Assembly (NCBI RefSeq): GCF_040834005.1
Contig: NZ_CP162129.1
Span: 5,328,501-5,392,500 of the forward strand
Length of the DNA stretch: 64,000 nt
From: Paenibacillus sp. PL2-23
Lineage (GTDB): Bacteria > Bacillota > Bacilli > Paenibacillales > Paenibacillaceae
Direction: 5' to 3'
Below are positions 26,587 through 35,999 of the stretch, piece after piece. Positions within the stretch are counted from its first letter, which is position 1. Every line of letters starts with the position of its first letter. The notes below the pieces were generated by a model that saw nothing but the letters and a program-made list of their open reading frames with translations, was not told the DNA's origin and made no database searches. The position numbers and the translations under genes are program-made.

Positions 26587-29500
26587 TTAGTTGGTGAAGG
26601 TCAGTCGCTGCAGCATCCGATACAGGATAGCGGAGCTCTGTGCGCGGGTTGCCGTCTCATTGGGAGCGAATCGGTCCTCTCCAACGCCATTGACGATACC
26701 CATGGAAGCCATCAGAGCAATGGATTCCTTCGCCCAGCCCTGGAATACGTCCGCATCTTTGAAGGCTTGGCCGCTCTGGCTGTCTTCGCTCGAATAGCCG
26801 GCAAATACCATTGCGCGGTGAATCATAACCGCCATCTCTTGACGGGTAATCGTTCTGTTCGGCTGGAAGGTGCCATCCTCATAGCCGAGCACAATTCCCG
26901 CTTCGACAGCCGCTTTCACACCCGCAAAGTACCAGTCCTTCTCAGTGACATCATGGAAGGCTGAATCTGTGCCGGACGACGCCGCGGACAACCCAAGCGT
27001 CCTTGTGACGAGAGCGGCGAACTCGGCTCTTGTCACCGCCTTGTCCGGCTTGAACTCCGCGTCGCTTATGCCAAGCACGATGCGTCTTGCAGCCATACGC
27101 TCGATTTCTTCCTTCGCCCAGTGCTTCGTCACATCCCCGAAGGAAGCGGCATTCTCCAGAACCATATAGGTGCTGTTGGTTCTGCTGTATAGCGTCACTG
27201 TATCTCCGGAGATCGTGTAAGGAATCGAGGTGTAACGAATCTCCCCATTCCCATCCTTCTCTACACGAACCACAGCCGTCATGTTTTCATTCACCTTATC
27301 AGCCGTCTTAATGGTACGAGGAACATACTGCTGGAAGGACGAGATTTCCGTCGAAGCGCCATCAGAATCGACGGCCAGCACCGTAAAGTCAACGGAAGCC
27401 TTCACCTTCCATCCATCTGCCTTCGCACGTTCAGCCGCCGCAGCATCATGGGTTATGACGATGGCAAGCTCGCTCGCTCCGCCAAGCTCCTGAAGCAGAG
27501 CTCCTGTAATCGGCAATTGATAGCTTCCAAGTCCGCTCTCGACAACCAAGGTGCGGACAAGTCCATCCCCGGCAGCCTTACGCAGAGCCGCGCTATTCAC
27601 GAGAACCTTGGAGCCAGCCGTGTTTGCCACCGGATCAACCGTCAAGGTCAGGCGGCCGTTAACCGCGCGCTTCACGGCATCCTCGACAGCCTTGCCGTCT
27701 GCTTTCGCCTGGGCGATCGTTTTACCGTTGGAGGTGACGACATTCGTATCCAGCAATACGGTATTATCCGCAGGCTTTTCATTGTCGTTCGGAGTCACCG
27801 GATAGACAGGCGGCACATATGCTGCCGTCTTCAGCAACGGACGAACGTTAATGAAAGGATGGCTCGCCGCATACAGCTCGATTGGCACGCCTTGACCGGT
27901 CATGTCGGCGACCAGGAATACAGCTTCGCCGTCCAGCCTGCTGTTCACATACTGCGTCATGGCATCCGTCGAGATATTGTAGGAATCCACATTGTAAGGC
28001 AGATTATACGTATTATCCTTGAAGCCCTTCATCGTGAATTCACCGAGATACACACCATCCTCAGCTGCTGCTGCCGAAGGGCTGCTCATATCTGTGCTTG
28101 TCATGCCATAGACCTGAAGCGTAATCGTCTCGCCGCCAGGATTCGTATCCGTCAGCCTGCCGCTGAGCTGGAGCGACGCAGCGCCCCGTAAATCGATGTT
28201 CGCCAGGTCGAACTTGAACAGTGCCGCGAACGGCCCTTCCGCTTGGCCCCGTGTGTCCTCAGCGGCGTAATGCACCGCGTTATAGATTGGATTTCCAGCC
28301 ATGTTTAGAATGGGAACGCCGCTCGGCGTCACCACATGCCCATGTCCTTTGCGAATTTCGATGCCGCGCATGCTGCCTTCAATGTTGTTGTCCAGCAGCT
28401 GAATGTCACGCGGGTTGCCGTTGCCGATATAACCTGCATTCGTGTCGCCGTTATCGTAATCCAGCAGGATCGGCACATCCGTCGCTTCGAAATTCCGAAT
28501 CGTGTTCTTCGATGCAATCGTTCTTGGCGCGTTCAACAGACGAAGGCCAATTAGCGATTGCTGGTATGGACCTCTGACGAAGGTCGAACGATCAATCTCG
28601 ATGATATTGTTTTCAATGATGGTATCCGGCGATCCAAGCACCACCGTAATGCCCTCCGCATTGTTGCGCAGCGTGTTGCTGTGAATATAATTGAACGGTC
28701 CAGCCTCGCTGTGATTGCTGGGATAGCCGCCGCCAGTATTGCCAAGCGCTATGCCGGCGCCTCTGCGTGTGCCAATAATGGTATTGCCTGATACCTCGTT
28801 CAAATATTCGTCTTCCCCGTGCAGATCAATCGCGTCATAGGTGTTGTTGATCAAGGTGTTGTTATGCACCAGGTTGTTATGCGTGTATGCCTGCACAATG
28901 ATGCCGTGGCGCATCGCATTGGTGCCGTCGAATACATTGTTCTCAATAAGATTGAACTGGGAATCTTCCTCATAGCCGTAACGGTCAACCTTGAAATCGC
29001 CTTGCAGCGCGATGCCGTAACCCGCACCGCCTCCGCCAATATCGGTTGCGTCGCGGAATATGGAGTTGCGAACAACAAGATGCTTGCCCTTGGCCATACG
29101 CACTCCGGTTTTCTCAAATTTCTCGATAATGACATTGTCCACCACGATATTGTATGGCGCGCTGGCTGAGCTGCCGCTTGTGGACTTGTCAATATAGATG
29201 CCATGCTTGTACCCGCCGCGAAGCGGATGGGCGATTGCAGGGTCCGTCGGGTATTCATTATCCCAGGTGGATGAGATTGTCAGGCTCGAGATCGTAATGC
29301 TGTTCAGATTCATGGCCGACAGCACTCGGCTGCTGGCATTCGTCAGGCCAGTGCTGACATCATCCGGACCCAGTCGGTTGTCGAAGTCAGACAGCAGAAT
29401 CGCGCCTTCACGGCTCTCTCCCGTCAGATTAACCCCTGTCTTCAGCATAATGTGTGTATCCGCAGAATAGGTGCTCATGAGCTTGTAGATGCCGTTCGGC

Positions 29501-31761
29501 AAATACACTTCATCGCCCGGCTGCGCCGCGTTGATGGCATTCTGGATCGCTAGACGGTCATCCGCCACGCCATCTCCAATAGCGCCATGATCCTTCACAT
29601 TAATTCGTGTGCCTGTCGTTGCATTCGGCAACGGCAGCTCATGCGGGGTTCCGTCAGGATTGTATAGTCCCGCCATGATAGGGCGCTCACCCACGTTAGG
29701 GGCAGGCTGCTGATTCACAGGTCCGATAGGGTCGGTAGTATCGCCCGAGACCGGGGAATACACATGCACCGCCGTATAGCCGTTGTAAGCAGTCGCGCTG
29801 TTGCCCTTGCCCACAATTCGAACATATCGAGCGTCCGTATTGTCTACGTCGAACGTCTCCATTCCGAGCGTTTTGCCGCTGCTGTTGCCGGTGTAGATGG
29901 TATTCCAGGTTATGCCGTCGTTAGAGCTCTGAATATCGAAGGCATAGGATCTTTCGTTTCCTTTGTAGAAGGCGATGCCTGCGTAGCCGATCGTTGACAC
30001 CGTGCCCAGGTCGTATTGCACCCAAGCTCCTTCACCATTCGCACCCCATCTTGTATTGGGGTTGTCATCAATCGTGTTGGCCGGTTTATTGCCCCAAGTG
30101 CCGTCTCCGTTGTACATACTGTCGAAGGCGCTGGCCGATACTTGCGTCTCTGTAAACGTATAGCGCATTTGCGGCTTGGCGGAAGCCTCCAGGGAATTCA
30201 AGCTGCTGCCGTTTTTGTCGTTGAGCGCTTGCACCACATAGAAATACGTTTCGCCGTTCTGAAGATTGCTGTCCTCATAAGCAGGCGCTGTTAAGCCTGA
30301 AGCCAGTACGGAATAGGAGCCGCCGGAGGAGCTGGCCCTCTTCAGCGTATACGATACCGCATCTGCGACGGGCTGCCATTGCAGCTTAATCGTGGAATGG
30401 CCTGGAATGGCCGTCAAGCCTTGCGGCGCAAGAGGCGGATATTCCGTTCTGGCGTACAGCTCAGGAGATGCCAGGCTGTCGCCGGATGCATTATACGCCG
30501 TTACCGTATAATAATAATCGGTGTGTACGGTCAAGCCCTGATCCAGGTAGCTCGTGCTCACGCCATCCACAGTGGCAACGACGCTGTAGCTCTCGCCCGA
30601 GATGCTGCTGCGGCTAATCTTGTAGCCGACGGCATTCGGCACCTCCGTCCATGTAATGCCGACCTCCGTGTCGCGAATGGCAGCGAACAGCTGGCCCGGT
30701 GCTTCGGGCGCTGCCGTTGAAGCCAGCGGAGACGCGGCCGCAGAGGCCGACAGGCTGCCGTCGAGATACACGCCATCCATCGTTTTGGCGGCTGAGCTCA
30801 CCGCATAATAATAGGTGCTGCCATTGGTGACCGAGGTATCCTGATAGCTGCCGGAGGACACCGTTGCAATGGTGGTAAAAGGTCCGCCTGGCGCTGTTCC
30901 TCGCTTCACATGATACCGCTCCGCTCCGGCTGCGCCGGACCACTTCAGGCTGATCTGATTGTCCACTGCAGAGACGATGGTAACCCCAGTCGGAGTACCA
31001 GGGAACAGCTTCATGGCATAGATATCATCCACAAACGCCTTCATGCTGCTGCTTCCGAAGAAGCCTACGCTTGAGCCTGTCGGGATGCCTGTTGTATCCG
31101 TAACCGTTGCTGTTACCGTCGGACCGCCTTCAATGGAGCCGATCAAGACCGTGTTGCCCGGCGTGCCGGTGGTTTGCATCGTCATCCGGTAATATTGGTT
31201 GGCTGTAAAATTCGGAATCGGCACAGATTGCGAAATTTCTGTAATCGTTCCCGAAACCCGCTTGAACAACACCAGATTGTGCTGTGTCGCCGATACCTTG
31301 CGTATAGCCACCGCATACATGTTGTTATTGTCCGTTACCCGTGTGGCCACACCGAAGTAGGACGTGCTGGTCGCCGAGCTCGTGTCCGGCTTAACCTTGG
31401 CTGAGAACAGCACATCATTGGCGGAATATTCAATAAGCCACGCTGTCGACGTGCCGTTTCCGTTCAAGACCATCCCGACATTCGAGCCTGCGTCTGTGCC
31501 GATGCTCCATACTCCGGCACTTGCATTGGATCTCCAATTATTCAAGGTTCTCGCCGTTGTATTGCTGGAGTTTACAGCTTGGCCCATAGGGATCGTCGAA
31601 TCGAGGTTCTGGAAATCGTCGAACCGTTCGTTGTCCTCATAATAGGCTGCAGAATCAGTATTCTGCGAAGCCTCCGCCCGGTCAACCGGCGGAATAAACG
31701 AAAAAATGAGGGCGAAGCTTAGGACCATACTAACGCTTCTTTTCAATAAGCCTTGTTTCAT
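26587..31761 (-). CDS. Giant SLH-anchored multidomain beta-helix surface protein
   Basis: 1724 residues. A signal peptide ends near AEA|SQ (about residue 32). Domains in order: LamG/jelly-roll-like (about 45-255), three fibronectin type III modules (about 258-530), an F5/8C/CBM32-like discoidin domain (about 535-680, VQYDLGTVSTIGYAGIAFYK), a pectate-lyase-superfamily right-handed beta-helix (about 740-1180, opening with the family signature VKDHGAIGDGVADD), a DNRLRE/CBM96-like domain (about 1190-1370), a linker, and three C-terminal SLH domains (about 1530-1724, motifs TRAE, TRQE, TRAQ) that attach to pyruvylated secondary wall polymer. It is probably a cell-surface polysaccharide lyase or hydrolase. 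It is monocistronic, with its own terminator and a cre site just upstream. Confidence 0.9.
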   Translation of the reverse strand: MKQGLLKRSVSMVLSFALIFSFIPPVDRAEASQNTDSAAYYEDNERFDDFQNLDSTIPMGQAVNSSNTTARTLNNWRSNASAGVWSIGTDAGSNVGMVLNGNGTSTAWLIEYSANDVLFSAKVKPDTSSATSTSYFGVATRVTDNNNMYAVAIRKVSATQHNLVLFKRVSGTITEISQSVPIPNFTANQYYRMTMQTTGTPGNTVLIGSIEGGPTVTATVTDTTGIPTGSSVGFFGSSSMKAFVDDIYAMKLFPGTPTGVTIVSAVDNQISLKWSGAAGAERYHVKRGTAPGGPFTTIATVSSGSYQDTSVTNGSTYYYAVSSAAKTMDGVYLDGSLSASAAASPLASTAAPEAPGQLFAAIRDTEVGITWTEVPNAVGYKISRSSISGESYSVVATVDGVSTSYLDQGLTVHTDYYYTVTAYNASGDSLASPELYARTEYPPLAPQGLTAIPGHSTIKLQWQPVADAVSYTLKRASSSGGSYSVLASGLTAPAYEDSNLQNGETYFYVVQALNDKNGSSLNSLEASAKPQMRYTFTETQVSASAFDSMYNGDGTWGNKPANTIDDNPNTRWGANGEGAWVQYDLGTVSTIGYAGIAFYKGNERSYAFDIQSSNDGITWNTIYTGNSSGKTLGMETFDVDNTDARYVRIVGKGNSATAYNGYTAVHVYSPVSGDTTDPIGPVNQQPAPNVGERPIMAGLYNPDGTPHELPLPNATTGTRINVKDHGAIGDGVADDRLAIQNAINAAQPGDEVYLPNGIYKLMSTYSADTHIMLKTGVNLTGESREGAILLSDFDNRLGPDDVSTGLTNASSRVLSAMNLNSITISSLTISSTWDNEYPTDPAIAHPLRGGYKHGIYIDKSTSGSSASAPYNIVVDNVIIEKFEKTGVRMAKGKHLVVRNSIFRDATDIGGGGAGYGIALQGDFKVDRYGYEEDSQFNLIENNVFDGTNAMRHGIIVQAYTHNNLVHNNTLINNTYDAIDLHGEDEYLNEVSGNTIIGTRRGAGIALGNTGGGYPSNHSEAGPFNYIHSNTLRNNAEGITVVLGSPDTIIENNIIEIDRSTFVRGPYQQSLIGLRLLNAPRTIASKNTIRNFEATDVPILLDYDNGDTNAGYIGNGNPRDIQLLDNNIEGSMRGIEIRKGHGHVVTPSGVPILNMAGNPIYNAVHYAAEDTRGQAEGPFAALFKFDLANIDLRGAASLQLSGRLTDTNPGGETITLQVYGMTSTDMSSPSAAAAEDGVYLGEFTMKGFKDNTYNLPYNVDSYNISTDAMTQYVNSRLDGEAVFLVADMTGQGVPIELYAASHPFINVRPLLKTAAYVPPVYPVTPNDNEKPADNTVLLDTNVVTSNGKTIAQAKADGKAVEDAVKRAVNGRLTLTVDPVANTAGSKVLVNSAALRKAAGDGLVRTLVVESGLGSYQLPITGALLQELGGASELAIVITHDAAAAERAKADGWKVKASVDFTVLAVDSDGASTEISSFQQYVPRTIKTADKVNENMTAVVRVEKDGNGEIRYTSIPYTISGDTVTLYSRTNSTYMVLENAASFGDVTKHWAKEEIERMAARRIVLGISDAEFKPDKAVTRAEFAALVTRTLGLSAASSGTDSAFHDVTEKDWYFAGVKAAVEAGIVLGYEDGTFQPNRTITRQEMAVMIHRAMVFAGYSSEDSQSGQAFKDADVFQGWAKESIALMASMGIVNGVGEDRFAPNETATRAQSSAILYRMLQRLTFTN

Positions 31762-31783
31762 AGAATGACTCCCTCTCTAACTA

Positions 31784-31797
31784 AGATAGCGCTTACA
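31784..31797 (-). promoter_or_regulatory. cre site (CcpA) upstream of the SLH beta-helix gene
   Basis: TGTAAGCGCTATCT on the minus strand fits all 14 positions of TGWAARCGYTWNCW. It ends 23 bp before the start codon, downstream of AT-rich promoter-like sequence, so CcpA binding should block expression when preferred sugars are present. Confidence 0.75.
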
Positions 31798-31881
31798 TAT
31801 ACAGCTTCACTATATAGAAAGGAGGGGTTCATGGCGAGGAATTTGCTTATGTAGGGTTGTACTTTTTTTAGCTAACATACA

Positions 31882-31925
31882 ATTAGCCGGTCCCATCGCT
31901 CTTATAAGCAATGAGACCGGCTAAT
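31882..31925 (-). terminator. Hairpin after the chemoreceptor gene
   Basis: Stem ATTAGCCGGTC/GACCGGCTAAT with further inner pairing (GCT/AGC). The tail in the minus direction is only TTGTATGTT, so termination may be modest. It lies between the chemoreceptor stop and the promoter region of the SLH gene. Confidence 0.65.
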
Positions 31926-31931
31926 CTACGC

Positions 31932-34283
31932 CTAACGCACCCGATTGTCCGTCAGCTTGAACTGACCCACCATCTGGTGCATCAGCGTCGTAATCCATTC
32001 CACATTCTGCGAGGTTTGCTGGACGCTGCCCATCTCCTGGATCAGCTCCTTCATCCGGCTCTCCACCTGGCCCGATACCTTGCGGTTCTCTCGGCTGACC
32101 AGGGCGATATTCTCCAGCAGCTGGACCACCTCGTCCACAACGGCTGATTTCCTGGCATCCTGAGAATGCGCAGCGGACAATGTGGCTTTGGCCGCAGCCA
32201 CGTATTGATTGCCTTCCTCCACCACCTGCGTACCTTCGTCCATGGAGACGTACGCCCGCTCCGCTTCCTTATAGATTTTGTGCGTGATGGCATGGACTTC
32301 TTCCGTCGACTCTCTCGTGCTGTTAGCCAGCTTGCGAATTTCGCTGGCGACGACAGCGAAGCCACGGCCCTGCTCGCCGACACGGGCCGCTTCAATCGAG
32401 GCGTTCAGCGCCAGCAGATTCGTCTGCGACGAAATTTGCTCGATGACCTGCAGCACGCTTTGAATTTCCTGAACGGTCTTCATAAAGGTGCGGATGGTCT
32501 CGTTCGTCTCGCCAACCTTGGCCGATATATGGCCCATCTTGTCGCCGATCCGATCCACTTCCTGCTTCGCCATTACAATCTGCTCGGCGGCCTGCTCCTC
32601 CAGCCTAAGCAGCGTGGCGCGCATCATATCCGCCGTTTCCTTCGCCATGTCGATATCCTTCAGCTGCAGCCGTATGCTGCTGATCATTTCGTTAATTTGA
32701 CCGCTGACCCTGCTTGTCGAGTGCGATGTGGCATTCGCCGTATCGTTCAGCGCGCGCTGGCTGGCGGTCACATCGGAGGCCGCCGCTTTCACCTGCAGCA
32801 TAATGCCTTCAATGGAATCCATCATATTGTTCAGCCACTTAGCCATGTCCTTGATCTCATCATTGTCGAAGGAGGTGAGCGGCAAGCGCTTGGTCAGATC
32901 GCCCCTGCCCTCCGCGTTCATACGGATAAATCGTGTGACGTCCCGCATATGGTTGACGACGCGGCGATCCTCTCTTTTTTTGAAGAAGCCGATAACCCCG
33001 AGACCAAACAACAGGTTGCAGCTTCCAGCTACAAGTCCGATCGCCCAGACCGGCGCCTGAATCGCAACAAAGGTGACCAGCAGAGCCAGAAGAATGCTTG
33101 CCGTAAGCGTCGTCAGCACATGCAGCTTCAGCTGACGGAACCGGATGCTGCGAATGCGGTAAACCTCTTCCAGATCGCCCTCGCACATCATGCCCCACTT
33201 GTCGGGGCAATGCGGCAGCTGGAAGGTAACCCCTTTGCCAATGACAGAAATATGGCGATAATCCGAGTAGCCTGGGAATTCGACAAACAGGTTGCTTCCA
33301 TTGCGGATTGTGTTCGCCACGCCGGGATGCAGCTCGCCAGTCGCCGGATCGGTGAACAGCAGCTCCAGCTCGGTATGCTCCTTCACGGTTACCGTGCCCC
33401 ATTCGGTTGTGACGCCGTCCTTCAGGTTCTCGCCGTGGGTGAAGGTGCGATCCTCGAATCGGCTGCGGGAAAGCGCCGTGCCCGGCTTAATGGATGGATT
33501 CAGCATCGGCTTCGCCATAAAGATATAGTTGTCTCCGGAATCCGGATACACATGGCCCGACTCCCGTTGAATGAGGTCGCCAATGACATCGTTTGGCACA
33601 CGACCGCAGATGAAGCCCGTCAGAATGCCGTTAAGCTTCACCGGTGCAACGAACAGAAGCGTAACCGCGTCATGAAACGAAGAGCTTCTAGCGCCAAGCT
33701 GAAGCGTGACGGGATCGCGATACGGCCCATACAGGCAATTGCGGCCCTCTCCGCCATGGCTGGCATACTGGAGCGCTTCATGCAGCAAGCTTCCCTCTCC
33801 GTACCGCTGTCCGAGGTGCTTATTATGTGTGGATGCCGCAACGCAGCCATCCTTAGCATCGAGATAAAACAGCTCCGTCATATCGATAGCGCGATTATAG
33901 GTGCTCTGCAACAGCGCTTCGAGGAGCACCGACGATTGAGACGTCGCGCCAGCCTGCGATTGAGACGAACGTGTCGGCGATTGTGGCGCACCAGCCTGCG
34001 TGTGAGGCGCACCTGTCAGCGTTTGAGGTGAACCTGTCAGCGACTGTGGCACACCTGTCAGCGTTTGAGGTGCACCAGCCGTCGACGCATGCAGCAGCCC
34101 TTCCACCTCGTTACGCAGTCGCTCCATCAGCATCCAGTTATCCCCCGCCCAACCCAGCAGCAGCTCCTTACGCGTCTCCGCAAAGCCCTCGAACGTTGAC
34201 TCTACGTCCTCCTTCAAATCCTTGTTCAACTGCCATGATACCCAAAGCGGAAACCCTGTTTTCATGCCCAGCCAATCAAACAT
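31932..34283 (-). CDS. Methyl-accepting chemotaxis protein with unusual topology
   Basis: 783 residues. The C-terminal half is a standard receptor: HAMP (about 445-495), then the signalling domain with the hairpin-tip region ASIEAARVGEQGRGFAVVAS and EIRKLANSTRESTEEV. The N-terminal ~375 residues include a Cache-like sensor (FYLDAKDGCVAAST, VAPVKLNGILTGFICGRV), but no N-terminal transmembrane helix is seen. The only two hydrophobic helices are adjacent (about 392-413 and 417-440), so the sensor should be cytoplasmic. Residues 70-118 are seven imperfect 7-residue repeats (GAPQTLT). It likely senses a metabolite inside the cell, or is exported by an unrecognised route. An unrelated cytoplasmic role is possible. 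Confidence 0.85.
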   Translation of the reverse strand: MFDWLGMKTGFPLWVSWQLNKDLKEDVESTFEGFAETRKELLLGWAGDNWMLMERLRNEVEGLLHASTAGAPQTLTGVPQSLTGSPQTLTGAPHTQAGAPQSPTRSSQSQAGATSQSSVLLEALLQSTYNRAIDMTELFYLDAKDGCVAASTHNKHLGQRYGEGSLLHEALQYASHGGEGRNCLYGPYRDPVTLQLGARSSSFHDAVTLLFVAPVKLNGILTGFICGRVPNDVIGDLIQRESGHVYPDSGDNYIFMAKPMLNPSIKPGTALSRSRFEDRTFTHGENLKDGVTTEWGTVTVKEHTELELLFTDPATGELHPGVANTIRNGSNLFVEFPGYSDYRHISVIGKGVTFQLPHCPDKWGMMCEGDLEEVYRIRSIRFRQLKLHVLTTLTASILLALLVTFVAIQAPVWAIGLVAGSCNLLFGLGVIGFFKKREDRRVVNHMRDVTRFIRMNAEGRGDLTKRLPLTSFDNDEIKDMAKWLNNMMDSIEGIMLQVKAAASDVTASQRALNDTANATSHSTSRVSGQINEMISSIRLQLKDIDMAKETADMMRATLLRLEEQAAEQIVMAKQEVDRIGDKMGHISAKVGETNETIRTFMKTVQEIQSVLQVIEQISSQTNLLALNASIEAARVGEQGRGFAVVASEIRKLANSTRESTEEVHAITHKIYKEAERAYVSMDEGTQVVEEGNQYVAAAKATLSAAHSQDARKSAVVDEVVQLLENIALVSRENRKVSGQVESRMKELIQEMGSVQQTSQNVEWITTLMHQMVGQFKLTDNRVR
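33930..34076 (-). repeat. 21-bp minisatellite in the chemoreceptor gene
   Basis: Seven tandem 21-bp units encode the 7-residue motif G-A/V/S-P-Q-T/S-L-T, degenerating towards the C-terminal side (RSSQSQA, GATSQSS). It forms a Pro/Gln/Thr-rich flexible linker between the N-terminal helix and the Cache-like domain. Units are in frame, so copy-number change would alter only linker length. Confidence 0.88.
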
Positions 34284-34332
34284 AAATCTCTCCCCACTCT
34301 CTCTCCGCTGTTACCTATTAATGATGTTAACT

Positions 34333-34341
34333 ATTCTAACA
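34333..34341 (-). promoter_or_regulatory. Extended −10 promoter of the chemoreceptor gene
   Basis: TGTTAGAAT on the minus strand (TGN plus TAGAAT), about 50 bp before the start codon, in an AT-rich tract. No convincing −35 and no sigma-D (flagellar) promoter was recognised. Confidence 0.45.
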
Positions 34342-34467
34342 TATACGCAGAGAAATTTGGGTATTATTCATTGTTCATGCGAATAAATTTTTTGAATGAT
34401 TTATTATCAATTTGAAATGATTTTATAGATGATTATTTTGATTTTTTTAATCATAAGTTTCGAGATT

Positions 34468-35160
34468 GCGTGTCGCTGTAGCGCGCTAAGAGACCTCATG
34501 CGCTTCAACAACGACACCTCGTGTCGTTGTTCCGCCAACTAACTCCACTTTCGCCGCTATAGCCACACCTCATGTCGTTATCGCTCTCCAAGGGACCTCA
34601 TCCGCTCCAACAACGACACCTCGTGTCGTTGTTCCGCCAACTAACTCCACTTTCTCCGCTATAACCACACCTCATGTCGTTATCGCTCTCCAAGGGACCT
34701 CATCCGCTTCAACAACGACACCTCGTGTCGTTGTTACGCCAACTAACTCCACTTTCGCCTCTATAGCCACACCTCATGTCGTTATCGCTCTCCAAGGGAC
34801 CTCATTCGCTACAACAACGACACCTCGTGTCGTTGTTCCGCCAACTAACTCCACTTTCGCCGCTATAGCCACACCTCATGTCGTTATCGCGCTCCATGAG
34901 ACCTAATTCGCTACAACAACGACACCTCGTGTCGTTGTTCCGCCAACTAACTGCCCCTTCGCCGCTATAGCCACACCTCTTGTCGTTATCGCGCTCCAAG
35001 GAACCTCATCCGCTCCAACAACGACACGCGGTGTCGTTGTTCCGCCAACTAACTCCACTTTCGCCGCTATAGCCACACCTCATATCGTTATCGCACGCCA
35101 ATCTACCTCAATCACTCAAACAACGACACCTCGTGTCGTTGTTCCGCCAACTAACCAAAC
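34468..35160. repeat. Palindromic repeat array 1: 102-bp period, two 51-bp half-units
   Basis: Seven type-A dyads (AACAACGACACCTCGTGTCG then TTGTT, 11-bp arms and 3-nt centre) are centred at 34519, 34621, 34723, 34825, 34927, 35029 and 35131, exactly 102 bp apart. Six type-B dyads (ATAGCCACACCTCATGTCGT then TAT, imperfect) are centred midway, at 34570, 34672, 34774, 34876, 34978 and 35080. A partial type-B half-unit starts the array. Spacers are also conserved (CCAACTAACTCC after A). Dyads and spacers both repeat, so this is not CRISPR. It fills the gap between the chemoreceptor promoter region and the atpC terminator. Function unknown. Confidence 0.95.
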
Positions 35161-35510
35161 AAAGCTTCGCCCTGTGCATCATCTCGTCCACGCAAGGCGT
35201 AGCATTGGTGCTTCTAACGAACGTAAAATACGCTTACACGACTCTAATTGGCGATCCCAGGCTGTGACGGACATTTTCGATCGTTAGAATAACGATTGAG
35301 CGAGAGTCCCTCCGTTTCGGACCGCTAAGCGTCCAATTTGACCGTTACATTCTGAGCGATGCCAAATTTGAGCTCTAAGTGTCTTTTATGATCGTTACCG
35401 AGCTCAAACGCCAGTTTGGACGAAAATTCGACTATTGAAACTCACACGATATACAGCCAGCCGACCGCTCTCCCATTAAACATGAGTTAGAAGCCTGCTT
35501 CGCCCCGAAT
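35161..35510. repeat. Degenerate repeat flank of array 1
   Basis: No gene is seen. GATCGTTA/GACCGTTA-type motifs recur at 35279, 35340 and 35390 (spacing 61 and 50 bp), each followed by GAGC and neighboured by GGAC/GTCC. The copies are too diverged to define a unit length. The stretch lies between the palindromic array and the atp terminator. Confidence 0.45.
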
Positions 35511-35524
35511 TTGAATGAGAAAAT

Positions 35525-35564
35525 GCAAAAAAGGCATCCCGGCGCTGAAGCCTGCGGATGCCTT
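35525..35564 (-). terminator. Terminator of the atp operon
   Basis: Stem AAGGCATCC/GGATGCCTT with a 16-nt loop, followed in the minus direction by TTTTTTGC. It is placed 13 bp after the atpC stop codon. Confidence 0.88.
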
Positions 35565-35576
35565 CTTCTATTGGAA

Positions 35577-35975
35577 TTAACGCTGCGAGACGCCGATCCG
35601 ATTCATAGCACGCTGGAGCGCAAGCTCCGCGCGACGGAAATCGACTTCGTCCTGCCTGGCGGCAAGACGCTGCTGAGCGCGCTGCTTGGCAGCCTCGGCG
35701 CGTTCCACGTTAATATCTCTTGCCATCTCGGCACTTTCGGCCAGGATAACAACCTTGTCCTTGCGAACCTCGATAAAGCCGCCGTTAACGGCTACGACAT
35801 CGACTTGGCCATTGCGCTTGATTATAACCGGAGCAATGCGAAGCGGCGTTACAAGCGGAATGTGATTCGGCAAAATGCCGAGCTCGCCTTCCGAGCCTGT
35901 TACGCTAACCATATTCGCCGTCTCTTCGTACACCTTGCGCTCTGGCGTTACGATTTCTACCTGAAAGGTACTCAT
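35577..35975 (-). CDS. atpC: F1Fo ATP synthase epsilon subunit
   Basis: 132 residues, the usual length. The N-terminal beta-barrel (about 1-85; MSTFQVEIVTPERKVYEETA, EGELGILPNHIPLVTPL) is followed by the regulatory two-helix C-terminal domain (ERAEAAKQRAQQRL). The subunit sits on the central stalk and inhibits ATP hydrolysis. It is the last gene of the operon, 24 bp after atpD. Confidence 0.98.
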   Translation of the reverse strand: MSTFQVEIVTPERKVYEETANMVSVTGSEGELGILPNHIPLVTPLRIAPVIIKRNGQVDVVAVNGGFIEVRKDKVVILAESAEMARDINVERAEAAKQRAQQRLAARQDEVDFRRAELALQRAMNRIGVSQR

Positions 35976-35999
35976 GTGGATCCCTCCCGCCTACCGCTA

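Noticed and set aside
31819..31850. Short plus-strand frame MARNLLM after a strong AAGGAGGGG site
   Set aside because: Seven codons, opposite the SLH gene's upstream region; no promoter or downstream gene on that strand supports a leader peptide.
34802..34999. Open frame inside array 1 encoding a Cys/Arg-rich 34-residue repeat
   Set aside because: It exists only because 102 is a multiple of three. There is no ribosome site, and the equivalent frame in array 2 encodes different residues, so the DNA dyads rather than codons are conserved.
34468..35160. CRISPR array
   Set aside because: The would-be spacers are themselves repeated between units, the period is 102 bp, and no cas genes are nearby.
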